The translations under genes were made by a program, and so were the position numbers. From assembly GCA_019694395.1 (NCBI GenBank), contig JAIBCC010000027.1, forward strand, positions 1 through 64,000: 64,000 nucleotides of DNA, given 5' to 3'. Origin of the DNA: Pyrinomonadaceae bacterium (GTDB taxonomy: Bacteria > Acidobacteriota > Blastocatellia > Pyrinomonadales > Pyrinomonadaceae). Below, in pieces: positions 17,227-26,271 of this stretch (positions are counted from its first letter, which is position 1; each line of letters opens with the position of its first letter). Below the pieces are notes generated by a model. It saw nothing but the letters and a program-made list of their open reading frames with translations. It was not told the DNA's origin and did not search any database.

Positions 17227-20200
17227 ATGTGGCGAGTAATTTCTTTAGTCGCGTTGTGCTTAGTGTGCCTTTCTTTAACTCAGGCTCAAACAGTTTTGGA
17301 AAATGAAACAAGTGTTATTTTTAACGAAAAAACGGCAGATGTTTCGTTAGTGGTGCAAAATCTTGATAAAAGTTTTGCAGGTAAAATAGAGCTTGAATTA
17401 CTTAATAACGAAGATAAAAAAATTGCCGAAGCTTCACAAAATTTCAAAATAAAACGCGGCAAGGAATCTTACAAATTATCAATGCCTTTGGGCGATTTAC
17501 TGGAAAAAGTTGATTCCGAAGTCGCCTGGTATCGCCTTCATTACCGGGTTGGAAATACGCAAGGTTTTATCTCACTGTCCGAAATTGTCAAAGATGTTTT
17601 TGAATTGCGTGTTGCAGCGGCGGAAAAAATTTCGGTTGGAATGAATTACCGAGTCCGCGTTCGGGCAATTCATCCTCTGACAAAAATGCCAATCGAAAAT
17701 GTCAAAGTTGACGCAAATCTAAAACTTGATTTAGATACGGAAGCTGATGAGGACGAATTAAAACTCAATGCAAAAGGAGAAACGGACGATGACGGATTTG
17801 CAGTTTTGGATTTCAAAATACCTGAAAAAATTAAACTGGATTATGACGGCGATTTAAAGGTTAAAGGCAGAAAAAACGCAATTATCCGTGAGGTTGAAGA
17901 AGATTTAAATACTAACGAAAACAAGAGTTCGGTTTTTTTGACGACTGATAAGCCGATTTACCAACCGGCACAGGATTTTAAGGTGCGCGGACTTTATTTC
18001 GATGCAAATAACAACGTTGTCACCGATAGCGAACTCGAATTTTCGATAAAAGATGAAGACGATACGGTTCTTTATCGTGAAAAGGTCAAAACTTCGGAAT
18101 TTGGGATTGCCTCAATCTCGTGGAAAATTCCCGATAATGCCAAACTCGGAAACTACCGTGTTGAAGTAGAAAACGAGAACGGAGATGATGTTGCCCAACA
18201 AAGCTTCAAGGTCTCGCGCTACGATCTGCCGAATTTCAGCGTTACCGCAAAACCCGACAAAACTTTTTATTTACCGACCGATAAACAAGCAGAAGTGACG
18301 GTCAATGCCGATTATTTATTTGGCAAGCCTGTGACGCAAGGGCGGGTGCGTGTTGTGCAGGAAAGCAATCGCCATTGGAATTGGCGTGAGCAGAAATACG
18401 ATGTTGAAGAAAAACAAACCTTTGAGGGTGAAACCGACAAAGACGGAAAATACATTGCCAAAGTTGATTTGAGCGAGGCAATAAACGATCTGCAAAGAAA
18501 TAATTGGCAGCGTTTTACGGATTTGAATTTTGCTGCTTATTACACAGATTTGACCACCAACAAAACCGAGCAAAGGCGTTTTGACATTCGAGTTTCTAAG
18601 GAACCGATTCACGTTTATTTGATTAGAAGTGATTACCGTCAGGAATTCAGATTACCGATAACTGCTTATGTCTCAACTTTTTATGCCGACGGAACGCCTG
18701 CCGTTTGCGATGTTGATCTTAAGATTAATCAAAAACCAATTACCAAACTAAAAACCAATTCACTTGGCGCAGGAAGGACCGAATTCACTCTGGATGAAAA
18801 GTTTTTTGAGGGAAGTTATTACAATTTTGAAATATCTGCCCGCGACCAAAAAGGTGAAAACGGAACTTTTAGCGAAAATATGTATTATTACAAAACTGAT
18901 TCGTTAAAAATTTCCGCCGATAAAACTATTTTCAAACCCGGGGAAAGCGTAAAAGTTAATCTCCTTTCAACCAAAAAAGATGCTCTGGTTTATGTGGATA
19001 TCGTGCAAAATTGGTCGACTTTGGCAACTTATTTTGTCAATCTCAAAGACGGAAAGGGCGAACTCAAGATTCCTTATAATCCTAATTTCAAAGGAGATTT
19101 GGCGATTTCGGCTTACATTGATTCGGATTCAAACGATTATTATTACTACGATTATGGTTTGATCAAAGCCTCGCGCGGAATCATTTATCCGATTCAGCAA
19201 AACTTAAAACTGGATGCACAATTTTCGGCAGCCGAATATCGTCCGAATGAGGAAGCAAAAGTTAATTTTTCGGTGCTGAACAGTGTCGGTAAAACGGTGC
19301 AAAGTGCGCTTGGCGTGGTTGTTTTTGATAAAGCAGTTGAAGAACGTGCCCGCACCGATGCGGAATTCGGCAGTTATTTCAGCCGTTTTTACAGTCTTTT
19401 GGGTTATCAGCGATCTTTCGGCGGAATTACTTTGAAGGATTTGAACGAACTTAATTTATCCAAACCTGTTTCGCCGGAGATACAGCTTGCAGCGGAAATT
19501 ATGTTGGCGGATTACTATTATTATCCGCGAATTTACCGCAGTCGAAAATGGGAAAGCGATGTTAAGAGCGTTTATGCTCCGTTTTTCAAAAAACAATTTG
19601 AACCAATCGAAAAGGTTTTAAAAGCGCAGTTTGAAAAAAACTACACTCATCCGACCGACGAAGCGTCATTACGCAAAATTTTGCAGGAAAATGGTTTAAG
19701 TTTTGAAAATATCCGCGACCCTTGGGGAAATAATTATCAGCCGGTGTTTTCAATCAGCCAAACACAGGATATTGTTACTTGGAAAACCGCCGGAGTTGAT
19801 AAAAAATTTGATACGGCAGACGATTTTACGGTTTCAACCTCATCATTTTCTTACTTTTTGTCGATTGGCGAGAAAATCAACAAAGCAGTTTGGGAATATC
19901 ACAAACGAACCGGAAAATTTATCCGCGATGCCGAAACTTTTTCCGCCGAGCTTGCCAAACAGGATTTAGATGCCAGTCAAATCAAGGACCGCTGGAACCA
20001 CGATTATCGTGTGACTTTTGAAATTTCAGACAGAAATTATCTGATTCGTTTTTATAGTTATGGTCCGAACGGATATTACGAACCGGGGAATTACAACACG
20101 GATGATTTTACCGTTTGGACAAGTGCAATTGATTATTTTGCCGAAACCGAAAAAGAAATCAATCGAATTTTAAGCCAAACCGTAAATGTTGGGAAAAAGC

Positions 20201-23172
20201 CTTTTCCGAAAGACGACATTGAATTTAAGCAGATTTTGAAAGATAACGGCTTGGATTTTGCCAAAATTCTTGACGGTTGGGGAAATCCTGTCTATCTAAC
20301 CAGCCGCAAAGAAAATCGTTATGCTGATAAAGTCGTGATCGAAAACGGCAAGCAAAAAATTACGCCCGTTACGCAGGAATTACAGACATTTACGATTCGC
20401 AGTCAGGGCACAGGAGGTTTAACTCATTTTGATTTAGCCACTTTTTCGAGCGTCATCACCGAACAATCAAAAGATACGCTTTATAAAAAAGCCGAAATCA
20501 AAAATATTGCTTATTCAAACTCAAACGGCGCAATTCGCGGAACTGTGGTTGATCCAAACGGTGCAATAATTGCAGGGGCAACAGTTACTGCGACAAATCA
20601 AGATGACACAACAAAAACTTACAGTGCGACAACCAATGACAGTGGAGTATTTTTACTCGAAAATCTTCTTTCTGGAAAATATAAAGTTGAGGTTTATGCC
20701 AGAGGATTTCAAAAATCGGTTTATTCGGATATTCAAGTTCGCTCAATGAATTTAGTTGAAATGAATGTAAGTTTGAATGTTGGAAGCGTGGCGGCAACGG
20801 TTGATGTGACAAGTAATGCTGTAACAATTGAATCATCCTCTTCGTCTCTTTCAACAACCGTCAACTCTCGCCAAGTTCAAAACTTACCGTTAAATGGGCG
20901 TAATGTGGCAAATTTATTATCTTTACAACCTGGCGTTACGGTCAACGGCGCAAGACAACGAAATAATAATGTAACTCTTGATGGTGTTGATGTTAATGAT
21001 CCTACAAAAAGTGAAAATTCAACGCCTCGATTGCGCGAATATTTCCCCGAAACGCTTGTTTGGTCGCCAGAACTTTTGACTGATAAAAACGGAAAAGCCG
21101 AATTAAAATTCAAACTAGCGGACAACATTACGACCTGGAAGCTCTACAGCATCGCTTCTACCAAAAACGGCAAAATAGGAATTGCGGAAAAAGAAGTTCG
21201 TGCCTTTCAACCGTTCTTTGTTGACCTTGATCCGCCAAAGTTTTTAACCGAAGGCGATGAGATTTATTTGCCGACACAGGTTCGCAATTACACCGAAACA
21301 AAACAAAAGGTCGGTGTCACAATGAAACAAGCGGATTGGTTCTCACTCCTCACCCCTGAATTGCAAAAGATCGAAGTTCCGTCAGGCGATTCGGGAATTG
21401 CGGTTTTCGGATTCAAAACAATTTCGGCAATCAAAGGCGGCAAACAAAGAGTAACCGCAATTGCCCAAAAAACTTCCGATGCAATTGAAAAGCCGGTCAC
21501 GGTTCGACCGAACGGCGAAGAAATCGTCAAAACCGATTCCAAGCTATTCAATAATTCAGCCTCGTTTGAAGTTGATTTCCCTGCCAACGCATTACCTCGA
21601 ACACCGAAAGCGGAGCTTAAAATCTATCCTAATCTTTTCTCGCACGTTGCCGAATCGGTTGAAGGTCTTTTGCAGCGACCATACGGCTGCGGTGAACAGA
21701 CCATTTCTTCGACCTATCCGAATTTAATGCTTTTGAAATTTATCAAAGAGGACAATAAACTCCGCGCAACGGCTGAAAGATATTTGCAAAAAGGATATGA
21801 GAGGCTTTTGGGTTATCAAGTATCCGATGGCGGATTCTCGTATTGGGGCGGCAAAGATTCATCCGATGTTGCATTGACTGCGTATGCGATCCGCTTTTTG
21901 AACGATGCGAAAACCTTTATCAAAGTTGATGAAACCGTCATTAAAAAAGCGACTGATTACCTCGTCAATCAACAACAAACCGATGGAAGTTTTACCAAAA
22001 AATATTATTGGGAAAGTTCAACCGATTCCAATCGCACAAAACTCTTTACCTCTTATGTTGCCAGAACTTTAGCAATGCAAATAGGCGGAAACGCGACTAT
22101 AAAGGAGCGTGTTTCGACGCAATCAAATGACACACTTCCTGACGGGCGCGTTTCTGCTTTGGCTAAAGCTCTTGAATATTTGAAAAAGCGAAATGATGAA
22201 ATAGATGAGCCTTACGCGCTTGCACTTTACGGTTTAGCTTCGCTGGATGCCGGAAACATTGAAGCGGCTAATAAAACTGCCCAGCTTCTAGCTAAAATGG
22301 CAATACCGGAAGACAATGCAGTTTATTGGAAGCTCGAAACCAACACGCCTTTTTACGGTTGGGGAACGGCAGGAAGAGTGGAAACAACGGCTTTGGTTGT
22401 CCAATTATTGTTAAAAACCAAAACCAATCAGGATTTAGTTTCACGCGGAATGCTTTTCCTTTTGAAGAACAAAGATCGTTACGGGGTTTGGTATTCAACT
22501 CAAACAACTATCAATGTTCTGGATACATTCTTAGCCACGCTTTCCACGGAAAAAACTGCGGAAACTCAAACTTTACAGGTTTTACTGAATGGAGAAAATC
22601 TACAGAATATTACCGTTCCGCCTGACCAGATAACTCCAATTACGGTTGATCTAACCAATAAACTTGATGCCAAAACAAATCGGGTTGAGGTTAAAGGATC
22701 GTCCAGCTCGCCGTTAATGTCGCAGATAGTTTCGGCGCATTACATTGATTGGAAAGATTCCGAGGCAAGCGGAAAGAATACAAATCAATCGCGTCAATTA
22801 AGGCTTGATTACAAATGCGATAAGCAAAATGCTGAGATCATGCAGGAGGTAAATTGTTCGGCAGAAGCAGAAAGAGTCGGCTTCCAAGGATACGGAATGC
22901 TGCTCGCGGAAATCGGAATTCCTCCGGGCGCAGACGTTTCGCGCGAATCTTTGGAAGAAGCCTTGAAAAATGATTGGAGCCTCAGCCGTTACGACATTTT
23001 ACCCGATAGGATAATCTTTTATATGTGGTCAAAAGCAGGTGGGACGAAGATAAATTTCAAATTCAAACCGCGCTACGGAATGAAGGCTTTAACGCCTGCC
23101 TCGATTGTTTACGATTATTATAACGAAGAGGCAAAAGCAATAGTTGCGCCGTTAAAATTTGAGGTGAAATAA
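17227..23172 (+). CDS. Alpha-2-macroglobulin family protein with inserted pseudopilin-like and TonB-plug-like modules
   Basis: This 1,981-residue exported protein starts at ATG 17227 (GGAG upstream) with a signal peptide ending near SLTQAQ. Beta-sandwich MG domains fill the first ~750 residues (for example TTDKPIYQPAQDFKVRGLYF). Three modules resembling type II pseudopilin C-termini follow, each with a DPWGN-like turn (Asp831, Asp921, Asp1016). Residues ~1098-1180 look like a carboxypeptidase-regulatory domain (GTVVDPNGAIIAGATVTA), and 1211-1265 like a TonB plug (NLPLNGRN, LDGVDVND). Then comes the A2M core (YFPETLVW...). The thioester motif PYGCGEQ lies at 1485-1491, with Cys1488 and Gln1491, inside a helical domain. 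Bacterial A2Ms trap proteases; the inserts sit where a bait region is expected. Confidence 0.9.
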   Translation: MWRVISLVALCLVCLSLTQAQTVLENETSVIFNEKTADVSLVVQNLDKSFAGKIELELLNNEDKKIAEASQNFKIKRGKESYKLSMPLGDLLEKVDSEVAWYRLHYRVGNTQGFISLSEIVKDVFELRVAAAEKISVGMNYRVRVRAIHPLTKMPIENVKVDANLKLDLDTEADEDELKLNAKGETDDDGFAVLDFKIPEKIKLDYDGDLKVKGRKNAIIREVEEDLNTNENKSSVFLTTDKPIYQPAQDFKVRGLYFDANNNVVTDSELEFSIKDEDDTVLYREKVKTSEFGIASISWKIPDNAKLGNYRVEVENENGDDVAQQSFKVSRYDLPNFSVTAKPDKTFYLPTDKQAEVTVNADYLFGKPVTQGRVRVVQESNRHWNWREQKYDVEEKQTFEGETDKDGKYIAKVDLSEAINDLQRNNWQRFTDLNFAAYYTDLTTNKTEQRRFDIRVSKEPIHVYLIRSDYRQEFRLPITAYVSTFYADGTPAVCDVDLKINQKPITKLKTNSLGAGRTEFTLDEKFFEGSYYNFEISARDQKGENGTFSENMYYYKTDSLKISADKTIFKPGESVKVNLLSTKKDALVYVDIVQNWSTLATYFVNLKDGKGELKIPYNPNFKGDLAISAYIDSDSNDYYYYDYGLIKASRGIIYPIQQNLKLDAQFSAAEYRPNEEAKVNFSVLNSVGKTVQSALGVVVFDKAVEERARTDAEFGSYFSRFYSLLGYQRSFGGITLKDLNELNLSKPVSPEIQLAAEIMLADYYYYPRIYRSRKWESDVKSVYAPFFKKQFEPIEKVLKAQFEKNYTHPTDEASLRKILQENGLSFENIRDPWGNNYQPVFSISQTQDIVTWKTAGVDKKFDTADDFTVSTSSFSYFLSIGEKINKAVWEYHKRTGKFIRDAETFSAELAKQDLDASQIKDRWNHDYRVTFEISDRNYLIRFYSYGPNGYYEPGNYNTDDFTVWTSAIDYFAETEKEINRILSQTVNVGKKPFPKDDIEFKQILKDNGLDFAKILDGWGNPVYLTSRKENRYADKVVIENGKQKITPVTQELQTFTIRSQGTGGLTHFDLATFSSVITEQSKDTLYKKAEIKNIAYSNSNGAIRGTVVDPNGAIIAGATVTATNQDDTTKTYSATTNDSGVFLLENLLSGKYKVEVYARGFQKSVYSDIQVRSMNLVEMNVSLNVGSVAATVDVTSNAVTIESSSSSLSTTVNSRQVQNLPLNGRNVANLLSLQPGVTVNGARQRNNNVTLDGVDVNDPTKSENSTPRLREYFPETLVWSPELLTDKNGKAELKFKLADNITTWKLYSIASTKNGKIGIAEKEVRAFQPFFVDLDPPKFLTEGDEIYLPTQVRNYTETKQKVGVTMKQADWFSLLTPELQKIEVPSGDSGIAVFGFKTISAIKGGKQRVTAIAQKTSDAIEKPVTVRPNGEEIVKTDSKLFNNSASFEVDFPANALPRTPKAELKIYPNLFSHVAESVEGLLQRPYGCGEQTISSTYPNLMLLKFIKEDNKLRATAERYLQKGYERLLGYQVSDGGFSYWGGKDSSDVALTAYAIRFLNDAKTFIKVDETVIKKATDYLVNQQQTDGSFTKKYYWESSTDSNRTKLFTSYVARTLAMQIGGNATIKERVSTQSNDTLPDGRVSALAKALEYLKKRNDEIDEPYALALYGLASLDAGNIEAANKTAQLLAKMAIPEDNAVYWKLETNTPFYGWGTAGRVETTALVVQLLLKTKTNQDLVSRGMLFLLKNKDRYGVWYSTQTTINVLDTFLATLSTEKTAETQTLQVLLNGENLQNITVPPDQITPITVDLTNKLDAKTNRVEVKGSSSSPLMSQIVSAHYIDWKDSEASGKNTNQSRQLRLDYKCDKQNAEIMQEVNCSAEAERVGFQGYGMLLAEIGIPPGADVSRESLEEALKNDWSLSRYDILPDRIIFYMWSKAGGTKINFKFKPRYGMKALTPASIVYDYYNEEAKAIVAPLKFEVK

Positions 23173-23175
23173 CCT

Positions 23176-23604
23176 TTAACTTAATAGAAGCTTTTGCAGC
23201 AAGGGAATGATCTTTTCTTGCTGTTCTTTTGTATAAGGAATTGTTTCTCCAATGCCCCACACAGGCTTTGCCCACGCAAAATCTTCATTGAAACGGGCGA
23301 TGATATGACAATGAAGCTGCGGAACAACGTTTCCAAGCATTCCAATGTTTAATCTGTCAGGCTGATAGGCTTGTTTCATTAAACCTGCAACGTGATTAAT
23401 TTCTTCGGTAAATTCCGTGCGCTGCGGTAAAGTTAAATCAGTCAGATCGCAAACGTCATGGATTCGCGGAACAAGGATTATCCACGGATAACGATTATCA
23501 TTCATCAGCAAAATATTTGATACATTCAATGCACCGACAAAAAACGTATCCTTTTCCAATTGCGGATGCAAAACAAATTCTGATTCGGAATATTCTGAAC
23601 TCAT
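23176..23604 (-). CDS. HIT domain protein
   Basis: HIT proteins are small nucleotide hydrolases or transferases, for example acting on diadenosine polyphosphates. The 142-residue protein has the family's strand block RYPWIILVPRIHDVCDLTDL and the active-site stretch NVVPQLHCHIIARF with His98 and His100. The first His of the usual triad is Gln, as in a known bacterial branch with AWAKPVWG after it, which is also present here. Its stop lies 3 bp from the A2M stop, in convergent orientation. Confidence 0.9.
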   Translation of the reverse strand: MSSEYSESEFVLHPQLEKDTFFVGALNVSNILLMNDNRYPWIILVPRIHDVCDLTDLTLPQRTEFTEEINHVAGLMKQAYQPDRLNIGMLGNVVPQLHCHIIARFNEDFAWAKPVWGIGETIPYTKEQQEKIIPLLQKLLLS

Positions 23605-23637
23605 TTTTTTAGATTGAATTTTAGATTATAGTTTGTG

Positions 23638-23910
23638 TAATTAGATTTAATCTTTCTTGAATCAAGTTAAACTATCATTGAATCAGGTTTGATTATAGTT
23701 AAATCAAGTTTAGTTGTTCTTCAATCAAGTTTCATTATAACTGAATCGAGTTTAGCCGTTCTTGAATCAAGTTTGATTATAGTTAAATCAAGTTTAGTTG
23801 TTCTTTAATCAAGTTTAACTATCTCTCAATCGAGTTGAACAATCATTGAATCAAGTTTAATGGTTTCTCAATCGAGTTTAGTTACCATTGAATCGAGTTT
23901 ATTGATAATT
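23638..23910. repeat. Tandem array of twelve to thirteen 21-bp units
   Basis: Units start at 23659 and every 21 bp to 23890, with a degenerate one at 23638. The core is (G/C/A/T)AATC(A/G)AGTTT followed by a variable ten bases. Units 2-3 (23680-23721) and 6-7 (23764-23805) are nearly identical, so blocks of four units were probably duplicated. Some units contain the palindrome AATCAA-GT-TTGATT. The period equals seven codons, but stops interrupt all frames. It fills most of the 356-bp gap 23605-23960. Confidence 0.93.
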
Positions 23911-23960
23911 TATTCCGCCATTAAAAGTCAAACATCAAATTCAAAATCGGAATACTAAAA

Positions 23961-24857
23961 TTACGGCATTTGTAAATTATTCTCCTGCACGGTTTTTATC
24001 TTTTCGATCTCTTTTCCACTCAGTATTTCCTGTAGCTTAAAAGCCGGTTCAATAATTGCAATTCCAATATTGGCAATGGCACTTGATGGAGCCGTTTGTG
24101 TCGGACTAACCGGAAGCCTGTCAACAAAATGATTGGAAATGATACCGATCAGCTTTCGGGGGGAATCGGGCAAACTCTCTTCGGTATTAACAAAGGTCGG
24201 CGCGCCGCTGCTTCCGCCGGATGCTCCGGCTTCGATCAGATAAACCTCTTTCTTTTCGCCGTTGACCATTACTCTTTCATTGGGAATCAAAGCCACTTTG
24301 CCAAACCTGACAATCGGATAAATTCTCGTCACACCCATATACGGTATGAATAAACTCGTAAAAAACACGTCTGAACCCTCGCTGATGTTGAGTTTTTCAA
24401 AATCATCTTTGGTTGTCAGCAAATTCGCCTCGATAAAACTAAAATCAAATTTAGTTTTATCAGGTAAAAGAGTAATCACGGCTAAATCAACGGTCGGATC
24501 ATCGTGTAAAAAGACGTTTTGATTAGCTCCCGAAAGATTTACGGGAACATCAATCGTGTCGGATTTTCCATCGAGAGTATTAAGTCGAACTGAAATGTTT
24601 GGGAGAAAAGATTTCAGATCATCAGTTTGAATAACGTGTTTAGCCGTTACTAGACAGACAAAATATTGTTCGGGATTCTGAGAATTCTGTTCGCCGATGA
24701 AAAAACCCGTTGCGCCTTTGGTCAGTTTTTTCTTTTCTTCAAAGGTATAAATAAAAGCGACTGCTTTCTTTACCTCGTCAGGAATAAAGGCTTTTACTTT
24801 ATAAACGCCATTAAAAAAGATAACGAATAAAAATAATGTTATCAGAATCTTTTTCAT
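23961..24857 (-). CDS. Exported trypsin-like serine peptidase
   Basis: The 298-residue protein begins with a signal peptide (MKKILITLFLFVIFFNGVYK). The chymotrypsin-fold triad appears in order: His74 in VTAKHVI, Asp124 in DPTVDLAVI and a Ser in GASGGSSGAP (Ser217 most likely). There is no PDZ domain, so it is not DegP-like; the C-terminus is a short charged tail. It is probably a periplasmic or secreted protease of the trypsin-like domain family. It is transcribed away from truA, with the 21-bp repeat array just beyond its 3' end. Confidence 0.85.
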   Translation of the reverse strand: MKKILITLFLFVIFFNGVYKVKAFIPDEVKKAVAFIYTFEEKKKLTKGATGFFIGEQNSQNPEQYFVCLVTAKHVIQTDDLKSFLPNISVRLNTLDGKSDTIDVPVNLSGANQNVFLHDDPTVDLAVITLLPDKTKFDFSFIEANLLTTKDDFEKLNISEGSDVFFTSLFIPYMGVTRIYPIVRFGKVALIPNERVMVNGEKKEVYLIEAGASGGSSGAPTFVNTEESLPDSPRKLIGIISNHFVDRLPVSPTQTAPSSAIANIGIAIIEPAFKLQEILSGKEIEKIKTVQENNLQMP

Positions 24858-24976
24858 TAATACCTCTTTTGAATCTGCCTTTGCTATGATTTCAACTATC
24901 TTATAGGTGCGTTTTTTGTGAAATTAGTTTATTCGATTTTTCAAAAATGGGTATAAAAGTAGAAAATAGTTTAAAG

Positions 24977-25729
24977 ATGAATACTTGGAAACTAGAAATT
25001 GAATACGAAGGAACACGTTATCGTGGCTGGCAGATGCAAAAGAATGCCAAAACCGTGCAAGGTGAAATCATTAACGCAGCCGAAGATATTTTTCAGCAAA
25101 GGATTGAATTAGGCGGAGCAGGTCGCACAGATGCGGGCGTTCACGCCTTTCAGCAAATTGCACATTTACGGATTCGGGAAGGTAAGAAAGATTATAAACC
25201 GCAGCAGCTTTTATTCGCCTTTAATGATCGCCTGCCGCACGACATTAACATTTTGAAAGTGATACCGACCTCAAATGATTTTCACGCCCGACACGATGCC
25301 GTAGCGCGGCAATATCTTTATCAAATTTCAACCCGCCGCACCGCTTTTGCTAAAAATCACGTTTGGTGGGTAAAGGACAAACTCAATCTCAAAGCAATGG
25401 AAACTGCGACAAATGTGATTGTCGGCAAACATAATTTTCGCTCATTTTGTGAAATTGAAGATGAAAAAGATTCAACGATTGTGGTAGTTAATTCGGCAAC
25501 ACTGATGACTCGCGGAACGATGATCTATTTCCGAATCAATGCCAGTCATTTTTTATGGAAAATGGTCAGAAGATTAGTCGGAACAATCGTCGAAGTCGGA
25601 CGCGGGCGTTTCACCGTTCCCGATTTTGAAAGTTTTCTGGAAACACCGAACGATACTTTAGCAAAATACACCGCGCCGCCTTCGGGATTGTTTTTAGAAA
25701 AGATTTTTTATAAACAAGAGGAAAATTAA
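24977..25729 (+). CDS. truA: tRNA pseudouridine synthase A
   Basis: TruA makes pseudouridine at positions 38-40 of tRNA anticodon arms. The protein begins MNTWKLEIEYEGTRYRGWQM. The catalytic Asp52 lies in GGAGRTDAGVHA, and the second block HNFRSFCEIED and third block RINASHFLWKMVRRLVGT are family-standard. ATG 24977 gives 250 residues; an in-frame ATG at 24947 adds ten residues before the conserved start. The stop overlaps the converging downstream gene by 4 bp. Confidence 0.95.
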   Translation: MNTWKLEIEYEGTRYRGWQMQKNAKTVQGEIINAAEDIFQQRIELGGAGRTDAGVHAFQQIAHLRIREGKKDYKPQQLLFAFNDRLPHDINILKVIPTSNDFHARHDAVARQYLYQISTRRTAFAKNHVWWVKDKLNLKAMETATNVIVGKHNFRSFCEIEDEKDSTIVVVNSATLMTRGTMIYFRINASHFLWKMVRRLVGTIVEVGRGRFTVPDFESFLETPNDTLAKYTAPPSGLFLEKIFYKQEEN

Positions 25730-26193
25730 CGAGCAGTTTTCTTTATCTTTCGGAGTTTGCCAATAATATCAAACTCAATTTTACGGCTTGAATTTTCCAA
25801 AGTTACGAATTGTTTGTCTTTGACTTTAGCCATTTCGCTTTTGTTTAAAAAGACGACCTGTTCCCCCATCAATTTTTCTTTTGGATAATCCGCGTCGGGG
25901 CTGGTGTAAAATTTTAAAGTTCTGCCAACCCCTTTTCCTTTGAAAACTTCTTTAACCTCTGCAGTTAATTCATATAAACAATAACCTGAACCTTTGTTGG
26001 TTTCACAATTCCCGTTGCCCATTGAATCAACGGTTTTGATAGTTTTTACATTGACGTAAACAACGGCATTTACTTGACTAAAGTCTCCTTTTAACACATC
26101 TGCCTGATAGAATCCGCTGTCATCTTGTCCAAAAGCATTCAGGCAAAAAGTAAATACAAACAAAAGCGAAAAAGTCAGGGGTAGCTTTTTCAT
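25726..26193 (-). CDS. Small secreted protein of unknown function
   Basis: The 155-residue protein has a signal peptide (MKKLPLTFSLLFVFTFCLNA, cleavage near AFG-Q) and a beta-rich mature part: NAVVYVNVKTIKTVD, ELTAEVKEVFKGKGVGRTLKF. The pattern of a V-rich strand, a Cys pair (GNCETNKGSGYC) and EVFKG recalls small netrin/TIMP-like barrels, but this is only a resemblance. It converges on truA with a 4-bp overlap of stops. Confidence 0.7.
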   Translation of the reverse strand: MKKLPLTFSLLFVFTFCLNAFGQDDSGFYQADVLKGDFSQVNAVVYVNVKTIKTVDSMGNGNCETNKGSGYCLYELTAEVKEVFKGKGVGRTLKFYTSPDADYPKEKLMGEQVVFLNKSEMAKVKDKQFVTLENSSRKIEFDIIGKLRKIKKTAR

Positions 26194-26271
26194 AAAATTA
26201 AGTTTTTTTATCCTTTTGATAGATTTTGCAAGTGATTGATGCTTTATGTCGAAGTTTAGTTTTCTACATTT

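Noticed and set aside
20510..21040. Assembly chimera explaining the TonB-receptor-like part of the A2M
   Set aside because: The frame is continuous on both sides, codon style does not change, and the A2M core resumes at once after the insert; a chimera remains possible but is not favoured without reads.
23638..23910. CRISPR array
   Set aside because: Units are only 21 bp, contiguous and degenerate, with no unique spacers of constant length and no cas genes in the window.
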